NCBI GenBank assembly: GCA_015056945.1
Contig: SVFH01000010.1
Location: 43,250 to 107,249 of the forward strand
Reading direction: 5' to 3'
Length of the DNA stretch: 64,000 nucleotides
Source of the DNA: Lachnospiraceae bacterium
Lineage (GTDB): Bacteria; Bacillota; Clostridia; Lachnospirales; Lachnospiraceae
Numbering within the stretch: position 1 is the first letter of the stretch; the number at the start of each line of letters is the position of its first letter. The position numbers and the translations under genes were made by a program. Shown here piece by piece: positions 34,511 through 43,232 of the stretch. The notes under the pieces were generated by a model that was not told the DNA's origin, made no database searches, and saw nothing but the letters and a program-made list of their open reading frames with translations.

Positions 34511-35644
34511 TTACTCGGTCGTCTCCGGTTCTGCAGATGGTTTTCTTCCGCCTACATACGATGACGTATCGTTGTAAATCTTCTGACTGTAAATTTTTAC
34601 ATCCTCGGATACGGTGTAATCAACACCGGGATAAAGGAATTCATGTAAAAGTTCTACGTTGTACTCCAAATCAATAGGTACAACACAACTTCCCTTGCTG
34701 CCGATATTTCCTGTCGTAATAGAATCTTCAAACGGGAAACCGGAAGTTTCGGTAATGCTATACTTTCCTACATTGCTGATTAAGGAAAGCAACTCTTCCA
34801 CATCGAGAGAAGTTGCAATCAACGGGAAAACTTCATTTGCAATCTTAGTCAATGTTGCAGGATCTTCCTGTTTTGCCTTTAATAAAATCTGCTGCAACAC
34901 ATTTCTCTGTCTTTCGGTTCTCTGGAAATCATTTCCGACTGCACGGATACGGCAATATGCAAGTGCCTGATATCCTGTTAAAGTCTGAAGTCCGGGATTC
35001 TTAACCGGTGTATAGTTCGTTGTAAGATTATTCGGATTTTCTTCCGTACAGTACATAGATGCCTGATAATTATTAAGGTGAGGAATCTCTGCCTTTGTTA
35101 CATCAATATCAACTCCTCCGAGAGCATCAATGGTATCCATAAGTCCTTCAAATCCTACAGTCACAAAGTCTGTAATATATAAGTCAAGGTTCATATTTAA
35201 CATAGTAATCGCCTGCTCGGGACCACCCTTTGCGTAAGCGCTGTTACATTTATTGTATACATCATTTCCGATATTTAAGTAAGTATCACGATATACGGAA
35301 ACAAGCTTTACATCACCGGTCACCTCATTAATTGAACAAATCATAATTGTGTCCGTTCTGGTTCCTTTTCCAAGCTGTCCGTTACGCGGGTCTACACCAA
35401 AAAGCGCAATATTACGATACTGCTGTAAATTCTCATCCTTCTCAAAATGCTCTTTTACATCAGAATTTGCCTGCGCATCATTGATTTCGTATTTGGTAAT
35501 ACCACTATCCCCTGTGGTTTTCAAAACCCCTAACAATAAAATTCCAACGCCCACAAGCAAAAATACTTCAAAAATAAGCAGAATGATTTTACCTACTTTC
35601 AGCTTGCGTTTCTTTTTTGTGCTTCCCTTTTGTTTAGAACTCAT
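34511..35644 (-). CDS. LytR-CpsA-Psr family ligase
   Basis: A 377-residue protein with a basic cytoplasmic tail, one membrane helix (about 20-42) and an extracellular LCP domain. Conserved features are NIALFGVDPRNG, GTRTDTIMI, SVYRDTYLN, the NSAYAKGGPEQAI helix and the arginine-rich CRIRAVGNDFQRTERQR. LCP enzymes transfer undecaprenyl-linked glycans to peptidoglycan. It directly follows the phosphosugar transferase gene by 11 bases, so it probably attaches the glycan made by this locus to the wall. Confidence 0.93.
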   Translation of the reverse strand: MSSKQKGSTKKKRKLKVGKIILLIFEVFLLVGVGILLLGVLKTTGDSGITKYEINDAQANSDVKEHFEKDENLQQYRNIALFGVDPRNGQLGKGTRTDTIMICSINEVTGDVKLVSVYRDTYLNIGNDVYNKCNSAYAKGGPEQAITMLNMNLDLYITDFVTVGFEGLMDTIDALGGVDIDVTKAEIPHLNNYQASMYCTEENPNNLTTNYTPVKNPGLQTLTGYQALAYCRIRAVGNDFQRTERQRNVLQQILLKAKQEDPATLTKIANEVFPLIATSLDVEELLSLISNVGKYSITETSGFPFEDSITTGNIGSKGSCVVPIDLEYNVELLHEFLYPGVDYTVSEDVKIYSQKIYNDTSSYVGGRKPSAEPETTE

Positions 35645-35655
35645 AACAACCTCCG

Positions 35656-37056
35656 TTAGTATGCATTTTTATTAATAAAGCCTCTGAAAAATGTCAAAAA
35701 TAGAATCTTAACATCAAATCCCAAAGACCAGTTCTCAATATAATATATGTCATGGTCAATACGTTTGCGAATGGATGAGTCTCCTCTGTATCCGTTCACC
35801 TGCGCCCATCCTGTAAGACCCGGACGCACCTGATGCTTTACCATATAACGCGGTATTTCTTCTTTATATTTATCTACAAAAAAAGGTCTCTCCGGCCTTG
35901 GTCCCACAAGACTCATATCGCCTTTGAGTATATTAAAGAACTGCGGCACTTCATCCATACTGGTTTTACGCAAAATCCTGCCGATTTTCGTAACGCGCGG
36001 ATCATCCTTTGTCGTCCATGCCTTCTTTTCTTCCTTTGAATCCTGCACCATCATCGTTCTGAATTTATACATTTTAAAAGTTTTATTATGCAGACCGACT
36101 CTTTCCTGTGAAAAAATAACCGGCCCGTCACCGGATGCCTTAATCAAAATTGCAGAAATTATCATGATCGGTGAAAAAATAATAATTGCTACAATTGCAC
36201 CAATAATATCAACAATTCTCTTTATTACCCAGTTTAACGTGTTGGTTAAAGGAACCCTTCTAATATTAATGACAGGCAAACCGTACAAATCCTCTGTATA
36301 CGGTCTGGTCGGAATAACACTGTTATAATCCGGAACAAACTTGGTATGCACGCCCGATTTCTCACAAAAAGCAACAATCTCTTCCAAACGGTCATAATCC
36401 TTTAAGGAAAGTGTAATTGCAATTTCATCAAGCTTATTCTCAGGCAGAACATAATATAGGTTATCAATACGTCCGACAACTTTCACGCCACGATATATTG
36501 TTCCTGCGGGAACTGTGTCATCCAAAATTGCTCTTACGACATAGCCCCATTCCGGGTTCGCCATAATACGATCAATATACTCTTCTGCTGCGCGGGAATA
36601 TCCAACCAGAAGAATATATTTACGGTTATATCCTTTTTTACGGACATTTCTCAAGCCCACCCTGATGAAGCTTCGCATTAATATCATAAAAAGAGTATTT
36701 AATGCACCGAAAATAAAAATCATGCTTCGGGAGAAGTTCGGTTCATTCACAATATAGAGCGCAACAAAGAACAATAGCAGTCCAATACTGTTTGCACGGA
36801 CAATGTCAAATATTTCTCTTACGTTGCTGGAATAGCGCTTTGATTTGTAAAGATTCAAAACCGAGTACAAAACCATATACACCGGCACAATTACAAGCAA
36901 AGCACCAAAATAAGTTTCCTGAGAAAGAACACCTGCCCCTTCATCAGAAAACACCACCAAACGCAACCACCATGCAGTTATATAGGAAATAATCGTGATA
37001 AACATATCCAGCCAGACATGTAAACGATTAAAATATTTCTGATTATCTTTTATCAT
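35656..37056 (-). CDS. Polyprenyl-phosphate hexose-1-phosphate transferase (WbaP/WcaJ type)
   Basis: A 466-residue enzyme that starts glycan synthesis by placing a hexose 1-phosphate on undecaprenyl phosphate. The N-terminal half has about five membrane helices and a cytoplasmic Rossmann-like region. The C-terminal catalytic part carries KRIVDIIGAIVAI, the FKMYKFRTM motif, DEVPQFFNILKGDMSLVGPRPERP and RPGLTGWAQVNGYRG, all classic. The sugar is probably glucose or galactose. It has a good promoter upstream and is followed by the LCP gene. Confidence 0.94.
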   Translation of the reverse strand: MIKDNQKYFNRLHVWLDMFITIISYITAWWLRLVVFSDEGAGVLSQETYFGALLVIVPVYMVLYSVLNLYKSKRYSSNVREIFDIVRANSIGLLLFFVALYIVNEPNFSRSMIFIFGALNTLFMILMRSFIRVGLRNVRKKGYNRKYILLVGYSRAAEEYIDRIMANPEWGYVVRAILDDTVPAGTIYRGVKVVGRIDNLYYVLPENKLDEIAITLSLKDYDRLEEIVAFCEKSGVHTKFVPDYNSVIPTRPYTEDLYGLPVINIRRVPLTNTLNWVIKRIVDIIGAIVAIIIFSPIMIISAILIKASGDGPVIFSQERVGLHNKTFKMYKFRTMMVQDSKEEKKAWTTKDDPRVTKIGRILRKTSMDEVPQFFNILKGDMSLVGPRPERPFFVDKYKEEIPRYMVKHQVRPGLTGWAQVNGYRGDSSIRKRIDHDIYYIENWSLGFDVKILFLTFFRGFINKNAY

Positions 37057-37086
37057 AATTGTTACCTATTCCCATACACAAGGACT

Positions 37087-37115
37087 ATCATACAATATTA
37101 CGACAAAAATTTCAA
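37087..37115 (-). promoter_or_regulatory. Sigma-A promoter of the phosphosugar transferase-LCP unit
   Basis: Minus-strand TTGAAA and TATGAT are spaced by 17 bases, about 30 bases upstream of the start codon. Confidence 0.7.
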
Positions 37116-37157
37116 CAAAATCCTATTTTTTTCATAAATCTCACTGAAATATTTTTG

Positions 37158-38150
37158 TCAAAAATAAGAGAACAACTTTCGCACCATATTCCACCACAAT
37201 TCCAGTTCCAAGCGCAGATAATTACCTAAATTCTTCATGCGAAACCTTACTTTATGCTTCTTTCCCTCATTTGAAAAAGACATGGAAAATCCTTCCAAAA
37301 CGCTTTGGAAATATATCTTTCCCATTCCTTTACGACAAAAGAAAAGTTGTTTGACAAGCAAGCCCGCTAAAATACAGGGACAGTGCAATATCCACTGAAG
37401 CACTGTCTGATTCTTATAAATAAGGTATATACTGTTTCTTGCCGCAAGCCTTGTTTTAAATTCATTATAGCGTGAACCCGAAGTTGCACTTCCGGCATGA
37501 TAAACAATTGCTTTGGGTTCATAATAATTATAATACCCGAAAATCCGCGCACGATACCCGATGTCAACATCTTCCAAATAAGCAAAATGCATTTCGTCAA
37601 ATAAACCGATTTCCTGCAACACCGAAACGTTATATATCGCTGCTCCCGCACAGGAAGAAAAAATCCTGCAGGCTTTCTCATATCTCTTAGCTTCTCTCCC
37701 TTTTCCGCGCGCATAAGCAAACCCGGGTAACATATAAAAATCCCCTGCATCATCCAATATTTCAGGATTTGCCAGGGAAAGCATTCTTGCCTGAACGCTG
37801 AAACAGTCCTTGTGCGTCGAAGCGGCAGTAAAAAGCTGTTCGATGAAATCAGGTGCTACCTCCGTGTCATTATTCAGAAGAATAATATATTCTGCTCCCA
37901 TTTGAATACCTTGACGAATGCCGTCATTCACCGCAGCTGAAAAACCACCGTTACACTCCCTGCTGATGAGTATCGTATCAGGCGAGCATTTCTTACAAAC
38001 CGCAATACTGTCGTCGGAAGAGCAATCATCTGAAACAATCACACAATAATCAGAAAAAGTTTGCTCCTTAAGCGAAGCAAGACAGCGCTCTAAATATTTC
38101 GTTCCGTTATAATTCGGTATTACAACCGCAACCAAATTTATTTCCTCCAT
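37158..38150 (-). CDS. Family 2 glycosyltransferase (WbbL-like)
   Basis: A 330-residue GT2 enzyme: AVVIPNYNGTKYLERCLASL, the NGGFSAAVNDGI motif, metal-binding LLNNDTEV and the acceptor motif FAYLEDVDIGYRARIFGY are all as in rhamnosyltransferases of the WbbL group. The C-terminal helix pair may touch the membrane. Its ATG shares one base with the stop codon of the previous gene (TAATG), so translation is coupled. It is the last gene of the run from rfbB. Confidence 0.88.
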   Translation of the reverse strand: MEEINLVAVVIPNYNGTKYLERCLASLKEQTFSDYCVIVSDDCSSDDSIAVCKKCSPDTILISRECNGGFSAAVNDGIRQGIQMGAEYIILLNNDTEVAPDFIEQLFTAASTHKDCFSVQARMLSLANPEILDDAGDFYMLPGFAYARGKGREAKRYEKACRIFSSCAGAAIYNVSVLQEIGLFDEMHFAYLEDVDIGYRARIFGYYNYYEPKAIVYHAGSATSGSRYNEFKTRLAARNSIYLIYKNQTVLQWILHCPCILAGLLVKQLFFCRKGMGKIYFQSVLEGFSMSFSNEGKKHKVRFRMKNLGNYLRLELELWWNMVRKLFSYF

Positions 38151-39445
38151 TACTTTCCATTTGCACGTAACTGCGGATCATACACAATCTTATATCCTTT
38201 TGCTTTGACTTTTTCGCAAAAAGCAAGACTGCATTTCTGATAGTCCACATCTTTCTTCTCTAAAAAAGGAAGGACAGAGGCTTCCCACAAATCCTCCAAA
38301 TCGGGACGTACAATCATATTCCTGATGTCGACGGCGCTTACACTCATGCACAAATCTGCCCTGTGCTGATAACCGCTGTAGCCGGCCGGCAATCCGTCGT
38401 AAATCACTTTACCGTTCTTATCCATTGCCCCACCGTTCATTTTACCGAACGCATATACCGGTCCGCCAATCACTCCGACTTCCGGTCTGTTCGTAAATAA
38501 ATCCGGCAAATACGTTACGCGGTAAAAGCCTAAATGATTCATATGATTTACTTCCACATGATATCCGCGAGACTTTGCAAAATCCTCTACAGCTTTCAAT
38601 CCGCTCTCATAAGCATACATTTTTGCATCTGTATTGGAAGCAGTAGAATTCTCATGGCAACGCCAATGATATAAAATCCTCGGTATATGAACAACCTTTT
38701 CACTGTTTTCCGCCTGTGCAATGCAACGCAAAAGAATATCATAATCCTGTGCACCATCATATTCTTTTCTGAAGCGCAATCGCTTCATAAGCTCCGCTTT
38801 CATGACAGAAAAATGGCAAATATAATTATTTGACATTATTAAATCAAGGTTTAATTTTTTCTTTCTGTGCGGTTCGTAAAAGCGTTTCATGCTTTCATCT
38901 GTCTTGTCTTCATCTGTATAAATCAAATCCGGATCAGAATTTGCAATTTCTCTTGCAATCCAGTACAACGCATCCGGCGTAAGAACATCATCATGATCCA
39001 ACAATCCGATATAGCTTCCTGTCGCTGCATCCAATGCAACATTAGTGTTATCGGAAATCCCGAGGTTTTCTTCCAAAACAAGATAACGGATTTCACTGTG
39101 TTGTGAAATCTGACTGCGATATTCCAAAACGAGGGAAAGCAAAGAATCATCGCCGCTTGCATCTGCAATCAAAAGCTCCCAGTACGGATAATACTGTCCT
39201 GCGACAGATTCAAGCAATTCGCGAAAATAAACCGGATTGGTTTTATACGCAGGTACAAGAATACTAATACGTTCCTTTGTCTGCGGCGGATTATCTTTGA
39301 TATACCGGATTTCTTCTGCTGAAAGCGGTTGATAATAATACTCTTTCGGTATCTTTAACGTTAAATTTTGGGCAACAGCAAAAACGGTTTGTTTCAAACC
39401 GTTTCTGCGAAAATAATTTTTAGTTTTTTGAATCACGTTACCCAT
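38150..39445 (-). CDS. Family 2 glycosyltransferase
   Basis: A 431-residue enzyme with an amphipathic N-terminus of about 50 residues followed by a GT-A domain: ISILVPAYKTNPVYFRELL, GISDNTNVALDAATG, metal motif LDHDDVL, QDYDILLR and HWRCHENSTA. The same residue pattern is found in the first half of the tandem enzyme at 41253, so these two are paralogues. The C-terminal 90 residues are specific to this protein. It follows the phosphoglucomutase gene by 16 bases and overlaps the next gene by one base. Confidence 0.87.
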   Translation of the reverse strand: MGNVIQKTKNYFRRNGLKQTVFAVAQNLTLKIPKEYYYQPLSAEEIRYIKDNPPQTKERISILVPAYKTNPVYFRELLESVAGQYYPYWELLIADASGDDSLLSLVLEYRSQISQHSEIRYLVLEENLGISDNTNVALDAATGSYIGLLDHDDVLTPDALYWIAREIANSDPDLIYTDEDKTDESMKRFYEPHRKKKLNLDLIMSNNYICHFSVMKAELMKRLRFRKEYDGAQDYDILLRCIAQAENSEKVVHIPRILYHWRCHENSTASNTDAKMYAYESGLKAVEDFAKSRGYHVEVNHMNHLGFYRVTYLPDLFTNRPEVGVIGGPVYAFGKMNGGAMDKNGKVIYDGLPAGYSGYQHRADLCMSVSAVDIRNMIVRPDLEDLWEASVLPFLEKKDVDYQKCSLAFCEKVKAKGYKIVYDPQLRANGK

Positions 39446-39461
39446 ATATATTCCTTAAATC

Positions 39462-41186
39462 TTAGCTAATCTTTGCCTTCAAAGCTTCTGTCAGTTCTTT
39501 TACCAACTGATTTGCATTCTCCAAACTATTACCTTTTACACCCATATAGAACTTAATCTTAGGCTCTGTTCCGGAAGGTCTTGCACAACACCAAGCCTGG
39601 TCAGAAAGATTAAAATATAATACATTAGAGGTCGGAAGACCGGTTTCTCCTTCTTCACCGGTTTCAGGATTTACGGTTTTTCCGCTCTTATAATCTCTCA
39701 TCTCAAGTACTTTCCAACCCGCAAACTCTTTCGGAGGATTTGCGCGAAGTGCTTCCATGATTGCAGCAATCTGCTCGCTGCCTTCTTTACCTTTCATGGT
39801 AATCGTGTATAATTCCTCTTTGTAATAACCATATTTCTCATACATCTCAAGCATCATATCCCAAAGAGTCTTATTATTCTTTTTGCACCATGCAGCCACT
39901 TCACAAAGGCACATAACTGCGACAACAGCATCCTTATCACGTGCATGTGTTCCTGCAAGACAGCCATAACTCTCCTCAAGACCAAACACATATTGATAAG
40001 TGTTATTTTCTTCAAACCACTTAATCTGCTCTCCGATATACTTAAATCCCGTAAGAACTTCAATCAGCTTCACGTTATATGCAGCAGTAATATCATCTGC
40101 CATATTGGTGGTAACGATAGTCTTAACCAATGCTGGATTTTCAGGCATTGTTCCCGTTGCCGCCTTTTGATTTAACAGATATTCTGCAATCACCATACCG
40201 GACATATTTCCTGTAAAAGGAATATATTCACCTGATTTGGTATCATATGCATAAATACCAAGTCTGTCAGCATCCGGGTCCGTTGCAAGAACAATATCAG
40301 CCTTCTTTTCTTTTGCAAGTTTTAATGCAAGTGTGAAAGCCTTCGGGTCTTCCGGATTCGGATATTCAAGTGTTGTAAACTTCGGATCCGGCATTTCCTG
40401 TTCGGGAACCACGTATACATTCCTGAATCCGATTTCTTTCAAAATTCTTCTTACCGGTACATTTCCGGTTCCGTTAAACGGTGTATATACAATGGAAATC
40501 TTATCTGCAACTTCTGCAATCACTTCCGGATGAATAATCTGTTTCTTTAATTCTGCAATAAAAGCATCATCAATTTCACTTCCGATGGAAATATAAAGTC
40601 CGGATGCAACAGCCTCCTGCTTGTCCATTGTTTTCACACTATGATAATCTGTCACAGCCTTTACACAATCAATGATTTCAATATCCTTAGGAGAAGTAAC
40701 CTGTGCACCATCCTCCCAATACACTTTATATCCGTTATATTCGGGCGGATTATGACTTGCGGTAATTACAATTCCTGCAGTAGCGTGTAAATATCTTACT
40801 GCGAAAGATAATTCCGGTGTAGGACGAAGTGCATCAAACACATATGCCTTAATTCCGTTTGCAGCCATGCAAAGAGCTGCCTCATCCGCAAATTCAGGTG
40901 ACATGAAACGGGAATCATATGCAATTGCAATCCCTTTCTCCTGCGCACCTTTAGAAAGAATATAGTTCGCAAGTCCCTGTGTTGCCTTACGAACCGTATA
41001 TAAATTCATACGATTGGTACCTGCGCCGATAATACCACGCAAACCGCCTGTCCCGAATTCAAGTTCACGATAGAAGCGTTCTTCGATTTCTTTTTCGTCT
41101 CCTGCGATTGCACGTAATTCTTTCTTTGTTTCTTCGTCAAAGTAATCATCCTGTAACCAAAATTCGTATTCTTTTCTGTAATCCAT
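39462..41186 (-). CDS. Phosphoglucomutase/phosphomannomutase
   Basis: A 574-residue alpha-D-phosphohexomutase. The active phosphoserine motif TASHNPPEYNGYK, the metal-binding DPDADR and the phosphate-binding RPSGTEPKIK are all present. It interconverts glucose 6-phosphate and glucose 1-phosphate, the latter being the substrate of RfbA in the same cluster. I chose the ATG at 41186, since GGAGG sits 7 bases upstream, instead of an earlier in-frame codon at 41204. Lying inside the glycosyltransferase run suggests it feeds sugar nucleotide supply for the locus. Confidence 0.93.
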   Translation of the reverse strand: MDYRKEYEFWLQDDYFDEETKKELRAIAGDEKEIEERFYRELEFGTGGLRGIIGAGTNRMNLYTVRKATQGLANYILSKGAQEKGIAIAYDSRFMSPEFADEAALCMAANGIKAYVFDALRPTPELSFAVRYLHATAGIVITASHNPPEYNGYKVYWEDGAQVTSPKDIEIIDCVKAVTDYHSVKTMDKQEAVASGLYISIGSEIDDAFIAELKKQIIHPEVIAEVADKISIVYTPFNGTGNVPVRRILKEIGFRNVYVVPEQEMPDPKFTTLEYPNPEDPKAFTLALKLAKEKKADIVLATDPDADRLGIYAYDTKSGEYIPFTGNMSGMVIAEYLLNQKAATGTMPENPALVKTIVTTNMADDITAAYNVKLIEVLTGFKYIGEQIKWFEENNTYQYVFGLEESYGCLAGTHARDKDAVVAVMCLCEVAAWCKKNNKTLWDMMLEMYEKYGYYKEELYTITMKGKEGSEQIAAIMEALRANPPKEFAGWKVLEMRDYKSGKTVNPETGEEGETGLPTSNVLYFNLSDQAWCCARPSGTEPKIKFYMGVKGNSLENANQLVKELTEALKAKIS

Positions 41187-41252
41187 GCAATAACCTCCAT
41201 CCATTTTATTTCAAATCTTTTGAATACCCCTTATGAAAATTTTACACCAAAC

Positions 41253-43220
41253 TCACCTAATATTCAAGGAATAATCACTTCTGTCAAGGGTGAAATTCGG
41301 ATTATAATAAGGGTCGCCTTTTTCGAGTATTTCTTTCCATTTTGAACGGAAATATTCACACTCTTTCTCATATCTCTCCCCATTTGCGCCGCTGTAATCA
41401 AGTCCTCTGGAAACAGATTCATAGTGATATGCTTCCGCAAACGGAGTAAATACATTCAGAAGTCCTTTCTCACGTAACTTCAGACAGAAATCCACATCGT
41501 TAAGAGCAACTGCAAGTTCTTCATCAAGGCCTCCCACTGTCTCATATAATGATTTACGCACCATCAGGGCCGCCGCCGTTACTGCAGAAACATTTTGCGC
41601 ATAGCAAAGTCTTCCCATATAGCCGATATGCGCATTTTCTTCCCTGTAATGTCCGTGTCCTGCCGTACGATGTGCCCCAAGTCCAAGCACAATACCTGCA
41701 TGCTGAATCGTATTATCCGGAAACAAAAGTTTCGCACCTACCGCTCCGACATCCTTGCGCTGCGCATACATCAATAATTCTTTGATAAAATCATTGCAAA
41801 GGATTTCCACATCGTTGTTCATAAGAAGAAGATATTCCCCTGTTGCTTCTTTTACCGCATAATTATTAATTTTAGAATAATTAAATTCGCCCTGATACGT
41901 AAGCAATCTGACGTTAGGGTTCTCTTTTAAGGACTCATAGTATGCGAATGTTTCTTCTTTTTTACTATTATTCTCAACCACAAGAATCTCGTAATTGCCA
42001 TACGTGTTACGGCTTTCAATCGCATCAATGCATTTCTTCAAATATTCTGTCTGGTCGCAGGTCGGAATCACAATGGAGACCTTCGGTTCTGCCGTCAATT
42101 CATACTGCAAGCGAAAAATTGTTTCAAACGCTCTTGTACTCGTAATTAGCGTATTATAAATATCATAATTTCTCAAATGATCGGCAACAGCTCTTTTCGC
42201 CGCATCAATGCAATATAATTTAGCACTGATATCGCTCGCAACACTGCCCGCATGCGCACGCCAGTAATAAAGGATTTTCGGCACATGCACAACATTTTTC
42301 GCAAGACTGGTCAGCCGAAGAATCATATCATGATCCTGACTGCCGTCAAACTCTGTTCTAAACAGCTCTGTCTCCTGTAAGAGACTCTTTTTAAACAAAC
42401 TGAAGTGGCAGATATAATTATTTGCCCGGAGATTATCAATCGCGTAATCCGGTTTGAAATGAAGCGTTATCATTTTATTAATCTGCCCCTTGGTAAAGGT
42501 AGCCTCATCACAGTAAATGTAATCTGCAGCCTGCTCATCAATCACCTTACGATACTCATAAAATGCGCACGGATGTAAAATATCATCATGATCAAACAAT
42601 CCGATATACTCTCCCGTTGCCATTTTGTAACAAGCATTCGTATTGCCGGAAATACCTTCATTACGTTCCAATTTCCGATATACAATACGCTTATCTTTTT
42701 CGCTGTATTCCTCACAAATTGTTCCGACATAAGCATGCTCGGCATCAGAACCGTCTGCCAGACAAAGTTCCCATTGCGGATAGGTCTGGTTAATTACCGA
42801 TTCAATCATTTCGCGCAGAAATTTTTCCGGTGTATTGTATAGCGGCACCAGGATTGAAAAAATGATCTCGCGCTCATAAACCGTTTCGGACTGTCTTTTA
42901 CGTTCCGCCTCGTCCGGAAAAGATTGCGTTCCGAAGTATTTATACGCCTTCTTTTCTATTCTTTTATCACGGATTTTTCTGGCGATTCTTTTTGGCGAAC
43001 GATAATATCCCAATCGTATACACGCAACACGAATCATCCTAAACGGCTTCAACAGTTTCCAAAATAAACTGTTCTTAATCCGATGCAAATTCTCTTCCGC
43101 TTCTTTCTTTGCATACTCACAGGTTGCAAGTTTAGAGGACAACTCCATATTTTCTTTTTTTAATTTCTCACATTGTTCCTGATAATAGGCGAGCAGATCA
43201 TTCTGATTTTCTTCAGCCAT
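41253..43220 (-). CDS. Tandem-domain family 2 glycosyltransferase
   Basis: A 655-residue protein. A coiled coil (about 5-50) precedes two GT-A domains. The first (about 105-360) has FSILVPLYNTPEKFL, GISGNTNACYKMATG, LFDHDDIL and YWRAHAGSVA. The second (about 375-610) has VSIVIPTCDQTEYLKKCI, LLMNNDVEIL, VGAKLLFPDNTIQHAG and ALNDVDFCLKLREKGL. The two active sites could add two different sugars or alternate linkages. It is a paralogue of the 431-residue enzyme and of the gene at 43233. It follows that gene by 12 bases. Confidence 0.9.
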   Translation of the reverse strand: MAEENQNDLLAYYQEQCEKLKKENMELSSKLATCEYAKKEAEENLHRIKNSLFWKLLKPFRMIRVACIRLGYYRSPKRIARKIRDKRIEKKAYKYFGTQSFPDEAERKRQSETVYEREIIFSILVPLYNTPEKFLREMIESVINQTYPQWELCLADGSDAEHAYVGTICEEYSEKDKRIVYRKLERNEGISGNTNACYKMATGEYIGLFDHDDILHPCAFYEYRKVIDEQAADYIYCDEATFTKGQINKMITLHFKPDYAIDNLRANNYICHFSLFKKSLLQETELFRTEFDGSQDHDMILRLTSLAKNVVHVPKILYYWRAHAGSVASDISAKLYCIDAAKRAVADHLRNYDIYNTLITSTRAFETIFRLQYELTAEPKVSIVIPTCDQTEYLKKCIDAIESRNTYGNYEILVVENNSKKEETFAYYESLKENPNVRLLTYQGEFNYSKINNYAVKEATGEYLLLMNNDVEILCNDFIKELLMYAQRKDVGAVGAKLLFPDNTIQHAGIVLGLGAHRTAGHGHYREENAHIGYMGRLCYAQNVSAVTAAALMVRKSLYETVGGLDEELAVALNDVDFCLKLREKGLLNVFTPFAEAYHYESVSRGLDYSGANGERYEKECEYFRSKWKEILEKGDPYYNPNFTLDRSDYSLNIR

Positions 43221-43232
43221 CTGTCAGTCTCC